Shown piece by piece: positions 22,118-33,057 of a DNA stretch of 64,000 bases. Under the pieces are notes generated by a model. That model had not been told where the DNA came from and did no database searches. It was given only the letters and a program-made list of their open reading frames with translations. Positions within the stretch are counted from its first letter, which is position 1; the number at the start of each line of letters is the position of its first letter. The position numbers and the translations under genes are program-made. The stretch comes from Gymnothorax reevesii (lineage: Eukaryota; Chordata; Actinopteri; Anguilliformes; Muraenidae): NCBI GenBank assembly GCA_029721435.1, contig CM056580.1:21832367-21896366 (forward strand). The letters are read 5' to 3'.

Positions 22118-22132
22118 AGTGGTCACTGGGTG
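22118..22132 (-). mobile_element. Tc1-like family 2, third piece (terminal tip)
   Basis: AGTGGTCACTGGGTG completes the terminal repeat cut by hAT-D; with the preceding TTTAATAG it mirrors the left terminus (CTGGCCACATAAGATG). TA follows at 22,133-22,134. Confidence 0.7.
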
Positions 22133-22134
22133 TA

Positions 22135-23057
22135 CCGTGCAAGGACTTAACTTATGTGAAACGGTGCATCTGTGTATATGTACATACATTGGATTATGTC
22201 TAAATTGTATTGAATTGTACTTTATATTACACAGATATCCAGCTTTTAGAGTTGTTTCCCTCATTGTATCTGCAAACATTCCCCCTTAAATTTCTTTTAA
22301 CTCTGCACTTCGTAACACTATGAATGAGGCTTGTATCCAAAGCTTATGACTGTCACAGCGCAATAATGCGTGTGATATGCATGCTACTAAAATGCCACCA
22401 ATGCACAGCAAAATAAATTAAAGCCAAACAACCCAGGCATGGGAAACAACACAGCACAACACACCCAGGCACCACAATTAATATGATTAGCATACATGCA
22501 AAGTGCCAACCCTCAAGCAACATAGCAACAACACAAGCAACCCTTGTTTTAATAACAGAAGAAAAAAGTATTTTTGTTGTGTTCTCCAAGTAAATAATCA
22601 GCTCACTGGAAACATATAATAAATAAATGAAAATAAACACTTGAGTCAGTGGCAGATTCAGGAAGTGCGAGCACGTAATGTGAAATTGCAGGACGCATCA
22701 ATCAGAGTCTTCCCAGAGAGCAAACAAACCTGCTGTGTCCCAATCAGCACCAACTACAAGAGCTTCATCAAAAGGGCATTTTTACTATTTGTTTTCCTGT
22801 GGTAAATCTGAGAGAGGCACAGTTGTAAAAACAGATGCAGACATTAGGTACCATCTCAACCTGTTGAAACGCAGGCATGTAATCTGGAATGGATATTGAC
22901 CTTTAAAGGAAAAATCTTTTTTTTTCCATTGCAGTTTGGCTACATTTATCCTAGCCTCAGCAATCTGAAGCACAGTGAGGGTTCTCCATTGAGAGTAAGG
23001 GTTTGGAGTACCTTTCCAACCCTCCCAGGTACCTATTCGGTCAGATCTATCAACTGT
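22135..23057. other. No gene seen
   Basis: About 0.9 kb without repeats or coding signals I can support. Confidence 0.4.
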
Positions 23058-23065
23058 ACCCTGGA

Positions 23066-25506
23066 CAGGGCCGCATTAAAGAACCATGGGCCCCGGTCTA
23101 CCACTTTTTTAAGGCCCCTCCCCCCTGCATCATTGCCACGCCACGTACCATCACATTTACGCATGTCCCATCTGCGCAACATCAGCCTTGCTAACTTTTT
23201 ATGCAATAATGCATCATCAATCACTTGTAACTGCAGTTTCAATTCATGACTATTATAGCACAGAATACCTTTAGAGGCTTACATATATTCAATAAAATTA
23301 TGAAATTGCGTCACCAAAAAGAATAAAGACCGACTATCAGTAGGACAATACACATCTCTCTGACACAAAACTCACACATTTGTGCGCTCATACATCCAAG
23401 CAAACACACACTCTACAACAGCTGAGAATAAGCGCCCTGTCAAATAATTCTGAAAGGCCACAATAAAAGGGAGCATAAATTTTCTAAAACTCATTAACAA
23501 CACATACAGCTCGCCTGCATCATTTTATCTACTCACAACTATCGCTAAATGCAAAAAAATCACTTTGGATATTTTTGAACCACCATTGCGAAACGACAAT
23601 TTTTGACAAGCCAGTTGACATTCCGAATTCAGCCCTTAGCAACACGCAATATCCCAGTGTTAAGCGTGCTCGGACATCAGCATTAATCAGCTTTTCACCA
23701 AGCAATTTTTTCTGCTAACAGCGATTTATCCTAGTAGCCGATCAGATGGAGATAGATGCCCGCACTGCTAACAGGCTCCGACTGTTTAGTACAGCGGTTG
23801 TTATTGTGCCCAAGGCACACCAAAGGCAAGCCAAATTCTCAAGGCACACCTGTATTTATACCAGCGCAAATTGTTATTATTTACTAATAACAAATAAAAT
23901 TAGCAAACAACCATATTACTCCTTAAATATTAGTAAAAAAAAATAATTCAAGCATTCACTTTCTAAAATTACATCATACAAAATAATTCAAAAAAACTTC
24001 TCGTCATCTTCCCTCTGAGTTGCAGTAGCACCAAATTCCCTGGAAGGATTTTTCATCTAAACTTAACCGGGCATGAATATCTTATCCGCCCAACCCCCCG
24101 CCAAATAAATAACATCAAAATTATTGACACCTACATTGACGTGACTATTGCATGACTTCACTAAGAAAGCATGATCAGTGCATAAAATCGAACGATTAGA
24201 GTTGGCCTGATTTGTTGTGCACTTGTGGTCACGAAAAGATTAAGAAACGAACAGAGTATGCATTGTAAAGCATTTATCGCGCACTTTAATATAAAAACAT
24301 GGTTTTGAAAAGATGTGAGAAATGAGTATGTATAATAAGTATCAATTTCACGGTACAAGCTCTCAAGATGCTCTCTGAAGGTCTTCAGCTTCCAATCTTT
24401 TTGCAGAAAAATGGCGAAGAATCAGAACGTTCTAGGGGCTTTAGCTGCCCTCATTATAATTCTATTCAGAACTGATATGACAAACTTCTGTGCAGTGATA
24501 CCACAAAACCAGCGAGCAGTCTTTCATACATACACGGAAAATTGCTAGTTTTTTTGTCGTGCAACCGTTAAACTGTAGCGGATCAAATTTAGCGTCACAT
24601 CGAATTACTCCATCTGACGGTAAATTCCATCACTATACAACTCGCGGAGGAAGGGCCATGTAAAAATAACAAACATATTTCCAATTTCAGAAATGATTAT
24701 TAATACGAACAGTAATTGTTTGCACCATTTATACTAGCAAAATTTATAATATATGATAATACGGAACAGCAAAAGCAGATTAATATCACTAATCACAAAC
24801 TTGAGATTCTTCAGTTACAGTAAACTGGAACAGGCTTAACTGAAACTAGAGCCTACATTTCTAATTTTTTCATTGTCAAGTTACCAACCTACCAAACGCC
24901 GAGCTTGTTATCTATCCTGTGTCAGCGCCAGCTGCACGCCGTTTGTGACCATCTTCAGCAGCCATTGCACTCCACAACCTTGCCAGCGTTGGACAGTTAG
25001 CATCGCCCGGATAGCCGCTAATGCTGGAGGGTTCTTTGTCTCGTTGAGTCTCGTAGTTTTGAAATAGCCAATCAGCTTGGTTAATTTTCTTTTCTGAAAA
25101 GCTGGGACTCCCACAGCAATTTCCCACGTTGATTTGTGCATTTTTGAGCCCCACTGTCACATTTCTTTCTATGTTTTCGTGTCTTTTGTCTTAAATTCCC
25201 ACTCCAGGAGCAAGGTAACAGCTGTATTTCTAAAGATCAAATTCAACGACTCATTCATTGGAGAGTAACAATAGAGTGGAGAGTGGTCCAATAACCAATC
25301 ACAGTGTCTTTTATTGATGCAAAATATTAATGCACCTCGTCCCGTAACAGGGCAGGCCCAACAAAAACAACAATCAGAGCTCTGTATAAGCGTTATTTTG
25401 CGTTTGAGCCTATGATTGTTTTCATCCCGATCCTCGCGATGGGCCCTTTCACGTGTCGGGCCCCGGGGCTTCGGCCCCAGTAAGCCCGCGCATTAATGCG
25501 GCCCTG
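23066..25506. mobile_element. hAT-E, 2.44-kb element with perfect target duplication
   Basis: The left end CAGGGCCGCATTAAAG and the inverted right end (minus strand CAGGGCCGCATTAATG) match at 15 of 16 positions. ACCCTGGA flanks both sides (23,058-23,065 and 25,507-25,514), a perfect 8-bp duplication. The right subterminal part has a GC-rich near-palindrome, GGGCCCCGGGGCTTCGGCCC. The interior holds only short frames, none with BED finger or hAT dimerisation motifs, so it appears non-autonomous. Its well-kept ends suggest it moved relatively recently. Confidence 0.92.
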
Positions 25507-25514
25507 ACCCTGGA

Positions 25515-26822
25515 TACCCAAGAGCTTCCATTCATTTAACCTCTTATACCCAAGGAGCGAATGCGTGAAAATCTACTTGTTTTCACCACTGTCACAAAAG
25601 GCTCTGTATCTCAAAAACTAGATCTGCCGGAAAACTTTTCAAAATGTTCAATGCTTAAAAAACTAATAAAAAACAAGAGAGTTGCACCTTTATGAACTGT
25701 CATTTCCGCCCTCAGTACAGTTTCTAGTACTTATATTTTTCAACGTAATGTACAGAGAATGTCTAAAAATTATAATTTGGAAATCAAATTCAAATTTTAC
25801 TTTTTTTTAATCTATGAGCAAAAGCAGGTATGGAGGAAATGACTAAAATCTGGAGTACATGCATGCTCTCTAAATATGTTAGAAAAATGTCAGTTGAAAT
25901 GTTTTACGACTCAAATTTTAGAGCAGTCTTTCAAAAACGCAAATAAGAGCACAGAATAAGAGTTCTTTAATCCAGTATCACAGAAAGCCCAGTCTCTCAG
26001 GCACTGTAAAGACCACAGTGAACAATGAATTGGTGGCCGGGGCACCCGGGACGATCTGGTTTTCGCGCAGACAAGTAAAAACAAAAAACCAGTTGTCAAA
26101 TTTCTGCAGTGCTGGTTCCATTTTGTCGAGCGGGGGGGCTGAGATGCATTTCCTTTTGTTCAGCAGGGGGCATACCAGTAATATTGTTATATTGCGCACT
26201 CAACCGCGCGTCTTCCAGTACTTCTGGCTGGTAGCCTCCTGAAGTTAAGTGAGAGAAGCCACTAATTATTTTACGGAATTGTTAAGAAAAAAATATATAA
26301 ATAAGTTGATGCACTACTCAAACCTATGGCTGGAGAGCGCGGTAGTTTAATTATCTCGGGTTTACAGTACTTAGCCTACAATACATCTCAGGTACAAAGT
26401 AAACATACGAAGACCTCGATCACGATAATTATGTGAGGTACTGTGACTTGCTTTAATGTAAATTGAGATAATGGTGCTCAAAAGCCATGAAGAAAATAAA
26501 TTATTTCTTCATTGACTTTACGCAGTTTGTATCTTTTTTAATGGCATTGAATACAAGTCTTTTATCAAAGTCAAAATATGCTTTGGTTATCATGATATAG
26601 CCAAGTGTACTCTTTCCTGGGATAGGAAGAACATTGCCATTATTAAGCCCAGTTCAGACCAAAGATTTGTGACGAGATGGGCAGAGACTACTTGCAAATA
26701 CTTACGACGCGCCGGTCTGCGACGTTCTGAAACCAGCCAGTTGACACCGAAGCAACAGGATGAGACGGTGTATGGTTAGCAACGACTATGTGCTTCAGTT
26801 CTAACTGCCGGCTTTTCAGGCC
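25515..26822. other. No gene seen
   Basis: A 1.3-kb stretch with chance frames around 25,911-26,242. No supported feature. Confidence 0.4.
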
Positions 26823-26975
26823 TTTTTTTTTCATTTTCAATTTATTTAACCTTTATTTTACCAGATAGTACCACTGAGATCATAGATCTCTTTTACAAGG
26901 TAGACCAGGCCAATAATAGCCGCAAAGAGTTGCAGACATGACTTATAACAAGGAAGATAAAAATAATAATAATAA
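26823..26975. repeat. Interspersed repeat fragment (TTTATTTAACC type)
   Basis: The text atttaacctttattttacca, then actgagatcatagatctctt, then acaaggtagaccaggccaat, is a wording I know as a frequent fish repeat; its class is not certain to me. An AAT-rich tail follows. Confidence 0.5.
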
Positions 26976-27215
26976 AAATAAATGACAATAAGGCATTTCA
27001 AGTGAAGGCATCATAATGCCTAAAGATAATTACAAGTACCAATGGAGTCATTCATCATAGCAGCTATGTGAACTTTTAAAGTTGGCAACAGTTTTCCTGT
27101 TGATACATTTGTTGCCGCGTTTGAAAAGATGGATAGTAGTGATGATGATTTTGGCTCAACAGTTGCAGAGGACGCACAAAAAAAGAAAGGGGCGAGAATT
27201 TGGAGTCGTCCATCG

Positions 27216-27975
27216 CAGTGGCGTAACCAGAGCTTAAAATTGGGTGGGTACTAAACATCTCTTTAAAACATTTGTTCGTTTTGACTCGATCGCAGTCATT
27301 TTTTCAAATAAACTATAAATTCAATCCAGAAACACTCCGCACTTTTCTTGTTCACCTCGTTCAGGCAAAACAACGATCATTCATTTGGACATGCAAGTTT
27401 GTCCATTTCAAATCAGTGGCGTAGCCACACCTGAAAATTGAGCGGCCACACAACATCGCTTTACTACAATTATTTTACCTAACTTGTTCTCACCCATTTT
27501 CCTTTGTCAAAGGAATTTCCATTTATATGAAAAATCAATTGGCAATAAAAGACAGACTTCTTTTGTGATGCGATCTATGGGCGAATAATCGAAAGGCATA
27601 ATTCAGTTCAGAAAAATAAGTAACTCATATGCTGTAATGTGATACTTTTAATAATACGTTTCGAGAGGTAAACTACTCTGGAACTTCCACACTACCTTTT
27701 CGGCTCATCAGGCAATCTAACCTGTGCTTCATGATCGATTGAATTATTCAAATTGAACCAAAGACAGAGATTTGAAATGCACAAAATTGCGCTTCCAAAT
27801 GAATGATAGCCCTTTTGCCTGAACGAGTTGAACAAGCAACACCTGATAGTGCGGAGTGTTATCTGATTGAAGGCATAGTTAATTAGAAAAAATGACAGCG
27901 AACGAGTCAGAACTAATAATTGTTTTAAAGAGATGTCTATTGCCTTCTCAATTTTAGGTTCTGGCTGCGCTACTG
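27216..27975. mobile_element. hAT-F, 760-bp foldback element with ~200-bp arms
   Basis: The left arm (27,216-27,413) and the right arm (about 27,763-27,975, inverted) correspond over nearly their whole length: both carry, for instance, ACATCTCTTTAAAACA and TCGTTCAGGCAAAA, read on opposite strands. The ends are CAGTGGCGTAACCAG and (minus strand) CAGTAGCGCAGCCAG. The flanks GTCCATCG (27,208-27,215) and GTCCATGG (27,976-27,983) agree at 7 of 8 bases. A second left-type end, CAGTGGCGTAGCCAC, begins at 27,414 inside the element. Non-coding. Confidence 0.85.
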
Positions 27976-28167
27976 GTCCATGGGTGTTTTGGGGAAATAC
28001 CAAGGGTGCATATGCAAAGCTGTTCCGGGACCTTGTAACAGGAGACCTGCCCTCTTTTGTAAATTTTTCTTGGTTATTCCCTGCGCAGCTCCGACCAACT
28101 GATAGATGTAACTCCCGAGACCAGCTGAATTCGCTACAAGCTGATTGGCTACTGAGACGGTTTAAGT

Positions 28168-28369
28168 CAGGGGTGTCAAACTGACCCGTTAACGGGCCAA
28201 GAGGCTGCAGGTCTTCAATCCTACCAAGCAGAAGCTCACCTGAAAGCACTGATTTAATCAACTGATCTAGGCCTGCACAACTGATTAGTTTTATCAGGTG
28301 TGCTTCTGCATTGTTGGAGTGAAAACCTGCAGCCTCTTGGCCCGTTTACGGGTGAATTTGACACCCCCG
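28168..28369. mobile_element. hAT-G, 202-bp MITE
   Basis: The ends CAGGGGTGTCAAACTG and, inverted, CGGGGGTGTCAAATTC match well. GTTTAAGT flanks both sides (28,160-28,167 and 28,370-28,377), a perfect 8-bp duplication. The interior is also roughly palindromic: GGCCAAGAGGCTGCAGGT on the left answers CTGCAGCCTCTTGGCC on the right. Too short to code; it depends on a hAT transposase elsewhere. Confidence 0.93.
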
Positions 28370-28554
28370 GTTTAAGTTCTTAACGTTCTAAAACCAGCCT
28401 CTTGCGATTAGACAAGCTGAATTGCTGGCGACGCCAACTCAACTAGCTGAGATGGGCCAGTTCACACTACTGCAACTCCTCCCTGTGACGTTCTAAAACA
28501 GGTATGGCTGTCGATTTGAAGGGATTAGGATAAGGATTAGGGATTATCGTTACA

Positions 28555-28596
28555 GTTAGGGTTAGGGTTAGAGTTAGGGTCAGGGTAAGGTTACGG
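28555..28596. repeat. Telomere-like repeats, 7 degenerate units
   Basis: GTTAGG GTTAGG GTTAGA then GTTAGG GTCAGG GTAAGG and TTACGG: seven hexamers related to the vertebrate telomere unit, with scattered GGGATTAGG words just before. Short and degenerate. Confidence 0.8.
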
Positions 28597-29591
28597 CAGG
28601 GTTTGAAATTGGGACTGCTGTACCTCTCTACATTGAAATGCATTAGAAAACCGCTGTGCCCATAGCAACTGCCAAAAAAAGGGTTAAGTTGGAAATTAAG
28701 TGAAAATAATCGAACTATTCTATTATAAATTAATTCTTTTATTTCATTGTTGGACACTGCAGTTGTGAGAATTAAGAAGATTTTTTTATTCCTTTTCTTT
28801 TACTATAAGGCTGTATTCAAATCCTGGTTCTCGAACAGAGAACACTGTTCGTCGCAAATCAAATACCCGAGAACGTGTTCGCGACCGCGTCTTGTGTTCT
28901 TGACCAAAGGACGGGGAACAAACATGGCAGCCACTGGCGAAACTGATGAAATGTAAGCTGATTTTATCCCTCGTATGGTCTATTTTTCATTACTTGTAGA
29001 TTTCGGAACAATTTCATCTATTCACTGATCCATTAGGCCTTGACTTGACCCAATTCCGGATTGAAAAAATCACTTAAATGCTCACAATTCTTTGCTTTGT
29101 GATCTTGAATAGACTATTAGCGAGTGCCGCCTTGCCTCTGACAACCTCGGTACCTCTGCCAGGCATTTGGCAGCGTGGGTTCACACACCTTGGGTCCAAC
29201 CTTGTTGTCTGGACTCAACCGTTCGCTGGTTTTTACAATTATAGGCAGCGCAATGTTGTGAGGCATTTTCAGTCAGTTTATGCCAACCGGTTGTTCCACA
29301 GCCTTCCTCGCATCATGTTGTTTTGACCTCTCCAATATGGTGGCGGTAAAGATGTGTCCGGGATGAGCCAATGAGAGATCTAGTTTTTTAATATATCTAT
29401 GGGGCCTGCAGCGAGGCAGCGATAATTTCATTGGTCAACACGGAACCTGGCATTCTATTAGTTGGCGATTTTTGATAGAAATGTACCGCAGAACCATTCC
29501 GGACAGCCACCATTCCAGACGGGCAACTGATTTTAATTGAAGATGAACAAATTGATTTGTCGTTCTCTGGAGCAGAAACATGGTCCAATGC
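28597..29591. other. No gene seen
   Basis: A short ATG frame with a GTAAGC donor-like site at 28,924-28,957 could be a remnant first exon of a transposon, but ten codons are too few to support a call. Confidence 0.25.
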
Positions 29592-29832
29592 AATTGAAGA
29601 CCTGTGTGCAAGAAGTACTGAAGTCACATTTTACAAAAACACATTTCGCTGACACCAGTTTTAAAAGCCACAATGGCCAGAGGATCATCTGAGACCAAAG
29701 AAGCACTCAAGTCTTGTTCACTGGTTCGTTTCCATTGTCATGATCTGTGACATGTTTTGAGAACTTTGACCCCCAAAATCTCAAAAGTATTCTTTAGTTG
29801 CTTAGGTACTTCTTGCACACAGGTCTTCAATT
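29592..29832. repeat. Perfect 27-bp inverted repeat, 187-bp spacer
   Basis: AATTGAAGACCTGTGTGCAA followed by GAAGTAC at 29,592-29,618 is repeated exactly, inverted, at 29,806-29,832. No element ends or target duplication were recognised around it. Confidence 0.85.
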
Positions 29833-30046
29833 TTAAAACTAAGGAAGAGCACCATAACCATCAAACACTTTGTTTTGACCTAAGATCAGTGTCTACTGTT
29901 TAGTTTCAACAATGTATGTACATAAAATGTGAAAAAGAATGACTGCTGGCCATCAGGTTGTAGAATTTGTGGTACAGCAATTATGGATAAATTGACTCCT
30001 CTTTGGGGTTCCTGTGTATGCTGACTGCTTTTATAAGAGATGATAT

Positions 30047-30453
30047 TGTTATGGCCCCAATTTGTTATTACAATTTACAACACAACAGCAACAGCAAGGG
30101 ATGACAGACACAGTTTTAAAAACTTAAACACATTTAATGTTTAACAAAGACAATAACGACTAAACTAATATTCTGACCAAGATTGAATACAAAAAACAGA
30201 AATATTTACAGTTTCCTGGTGATGTGCTGGGTGAGGAAAAAAAAGCTCAAACACAGGCAAAAATCCACAAAAGAAACGTCACAGGTCTTGAACAGAATGG
30301 CAGGTCTGGTCATCTTCTTGCAATTTCTCCTACTACTTTACTGTCTCAATTCTTTTCCTTATATACTCTTTTCCAGACCCCACCCACATTTAGACCTCTT
30401 TTTTTTTTATTTTCGGGGACTTGCCCCAGACATGTCCAGGACATGTCTAAACA
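30047..30453 (-). mobile_element. Solo gypsy-type LTR, 407 bp
   Basis: A near-identical copy lies at 62,816-63,236. On the minus strand it starts TGTTTAGACATGTCC and ends GGGGCCATAACA (TG...CA). A TATA box (minus strand GTATATAAGG, 30,357-30,366) and downstream ATTAAA (complement at 30,133-30,138) are spaced as in an LTR promoter and poly(A) site. No gag or pol flanks it, so it is a solo LTR, the usual product of recombination between the two LTRs. No clear target duplication. Confidence 0.8.
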
Positions 30454-31191
30454 TAGCTCCAGTCTGAGCTGAATAAAAAAAAAAGGTAAATACTGCCATC
30501 CAGTGGCCTATATTCACATTACAATATCCATACTTGCACCTTAAGACATTGAGTCTTCTTCTTCTTTCCAGGCGAGCCCTTTTGGTTTGGTTACCAAAGC
30601 ATCTTTACAGTGATTGCTATAGCAATCTCTATGCTCCAGCAAAGTGAAAGTATAATAGATCATACATTAACAAATGGCAAAATGAACATATTGATGCTAT
30701 TTTTAAATGTGCTCATTTTATCCAGGGCTGCGCTATGCATTATTCTGGTGCACAGGTAGCCATTCCAATACATCTTAAAAGGGACCTATTCTGCTGATCC
30801 TTCTTTTAATACATGCAAGCAATGTAATAATGTTGAATATCCCTACTCAACCTCTGTAAAGTTTCTAAACGTAAGATACAGGGGTTTTGCCGTAATCCGA
30901 GAACGTGACTTCCTGAACATGATTTCCCCTCTGAACAGCTCGTCCCGAGATCTTCATGAGATCTGGGCCAAACCTGACGTCAGGTTGTGCCGTCCAATTA
31001 GTACAGACCTAGCCAGAACCAATCACTGCACTGCAGCTGCTCACCCCGGAAACTATTCTAGCTGGCACAAACACCACCGATGTTAGAACCATAGATATGC
31101 ATAATAAACCTTAGTAGGTCTACACTTCCAGAAATACAAACAAAGGAGAAGAAGATGAACTGCAGATCATTTGAGGTGCAGTTGTGTCAGT
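30454..31191. other. No gene; possibly 5' flank of the THAP element
   Basis: The words aaagggacctattctgc (30,778-30,794) resemble ends of fish DNA transposons and may mark the left border of the element that carried the THAP exon; no matching right end was found. Confidence 0.3.
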
Positions 31192-31466
31192 ATGTCTCCC
31201 AAAGCTCCTCGACCATGTTTTTTTGGATGCAAAAAAGCAGAAGAGCTGTTTCCTCTTCCAAAAGACGGTGCCACAGGACTCAGTAGATAGCTTTTTTGTT
31301 TGCCAGCGGCCAACAGCCACTCTCGAGGGGAACGTTAGCTGTTTGTGCTTGGCATTTCACCGAAGACAGCCTTGTCAATAAAGGACAGTTCGACGCTGGG
31401 TATGCATCTCAACTGATTCTCATATCTGGAGCAGTTCCTTCAGTGAAGATCTCAGAGTCACAAGCT
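31192..31466 (+). pseudogene. THAP zinc-finger exon, frameshifted
   Basis: The ATG at 31,192 gives MSPKAPRPCFFGCKK and LFPLPKDGATGLSR before a stop at 31,288-31,290. In another frame the domain goes on: VCAWHFTEDSLVNKGQFDAG, then GAVPSVK. The two leading Cys, the Cys-x2-His and the closing AVP box are the signature of the THAP DNA-binding finger (about 90 residues). A splice donor GTAAGT follows at 31,467-31,472. The frame is broken between about 31,270 and 31,290. THAP exons occur in host genes and in P-like and related transposons; with no further exon nearby and repeats all round, a transposon origin seems likelier. Confidence 0.8.
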
Positions 31467-31472
31467 GTAAGT

Positions 31473-32287
31473 AACACTATAATAGCAAGTAAAGCTAATG
31501 TGTTTAGCATTGGTCTCAACGGGGTATTTTTTGACTAATAACTTGCCACGTAAATCGACTTTTGAAGTTTGTTGCGGTTTATCCAAAGTAGGAGGATAAT
31601 GTGACGCAAGGTATTTAGAGTGTATGCAGCAGTTATTTAGTGTTCGCAGTAGGGGTGTGCGACGTGATGATAATAGTCCATGAACGATTAGAATGAGTCC
31701 AAGATCAGTCATTACATGCAGACCATTTGCATCGGGTGTCAGTGCACATTCTATCTGTTGAAGTTGTAGGCTCATATGCTGGGGTGTAGAGGATGGGGAG
31801 CATGAGGAAGTGACATTTCCCACCTCTCACAATATATACAAAAAGATTTGATCTGCTAATTGACCGATTGACAGTTTGCTAACTTTTCAAATTTATAAAA
31901 TTGTCCTTTTACGTGACGTGAGTGCTCATGATATTTCACTAATGGGTTTCAAAAATCAAATGTGATCAGCTGAACAATGCGAGATTGCCATCATTTCTTA
32001 ACTTTAGCAATCATTATAAACAATTAGAGATAACAGAATCCGAACAGAACCATCTCAAACATCCTGTAGCCAAACCTGTAGCCTAGAAGGTAAAATAAAC
32101 ATTTGTTGTTCTATTGCCTGTTGTGGTGCTCGAAGTGCTTTATTTTGGTCCACTTATTTCATTCAGCTCTGCAGAATGCGATAGTGACTTTAGACTGATG
32201 GGCCTTATCATATCGACACCCCATTCACGCCTTTATACTGAATATTTCATGTGGGTCGGCGCTGATGTTTGTCAAACAAAGATCTTT
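31473..32287. other. No gene seen
   Basis: No second THAP-gene exon, repeat end or other motif recognised. Confidence 0.35.
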
Positions 32288-33057
32288 TGTGAGGTTTCAC
32301 GAAATGAACCAAGAGCAAACACCAGTAAAATGCAAAAAGGAGGCTTCATTTCTGAAGGGGTAAAACCCCCAACAGAGCTGGCACCAGTACAAAGTCCGCA
32401 ATCTCAAATCAGAGTCCAAGGGGCAAAATCCAGAGTCATACACAGGGCACCAATCACAAAAATCGTAGTCAGACAAAAGAGGTCAAAAAAACAAGAATGC
32501 GGCAAAAGTACAGGGAATAGGCAAAGCTCGATATCAAGGATGGTCCAGTCATATAGATAAATGACAATGAATCGAGGCGAAAAAACGTAGCACAGGAGAC
32601 AAGGAAGAACGATCTGACAAGAAAGTGAACCAAACAGACATCTTATATACACATCCGGGGTGAACACATGACCCGGGAGAACAGGTGCAATCAATGGTAA
32701 CAATGATCAGGGAGAGACACATGAGGAATAAACCAATTACATGAATTTGGCTGTAGCTAAAACGCAGAATGGGATCACAAGACAAACCTATGAACAGAAC
32801 AGCTCCGGTCAAGGAGTACTAAAGTGTATAGTTTAAAGAAAAGGAAAGCATGAAGTATAAGTGGAGATCCGCAGAAAACTGCCGCAGAGATAATTAGGGA
32901 TAGGCAAGGAGGCGGAGACTAGAATTTGGCGACTGCTGAGAGATCATTAGTCAATTAGTAAGTGCAGCTATACAATCCCGAGTGCTTGTTAGTAAGTAAG
33001 TCAAAATATACAAAGTTAGTGTGGGTTAGTAATTTGCAAAAACAATAAACTGTTAGT
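32288..33057 (-). mobile_element. LTR-like repeat, copy 2 (uninterrupted)
   Basis: Matches 17,803-18,645 plus 20,258-20,313, with shared words such as ACGATCTGACA, TTAGTCAATTAGTA/TCAATCAATTAGTA and GCTTGTTAGTAAGT. On the minus strand it ends AACCTCACA and contains a TATA box (GTATATAAGA, complement at 32,641-32,650); the poly(A) signal is degraded to AATGAA. This copy lacks the Tc1 and so documents the empty site. Chance frames inside it are not genes. Confidence 0.7.

Noticed and set aside
24873..25160. Overlapping 64-82-residue frames in hAT-E
   Set aside because: No BED finger or hAT motif; three frames on two strands overlap with no sign of which is real.
27692..28261. 189-residue minus-strand open frame
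   Set aside because: It runs across the right arm of hAT-F, its target site and half of hAT-G; no domain, so a chance frame over insertion junctions.
30183..30472. Two overlapping frames of 82-94 residues
   Set aside because: Lie in the solo LTR on the strand opposite to its promoter; the same frame recurs in the other LTR copy.
32114..32560. 148-residue frame
   Set aside because: Mostly LTR-like repeat sequence; no conserved motif.
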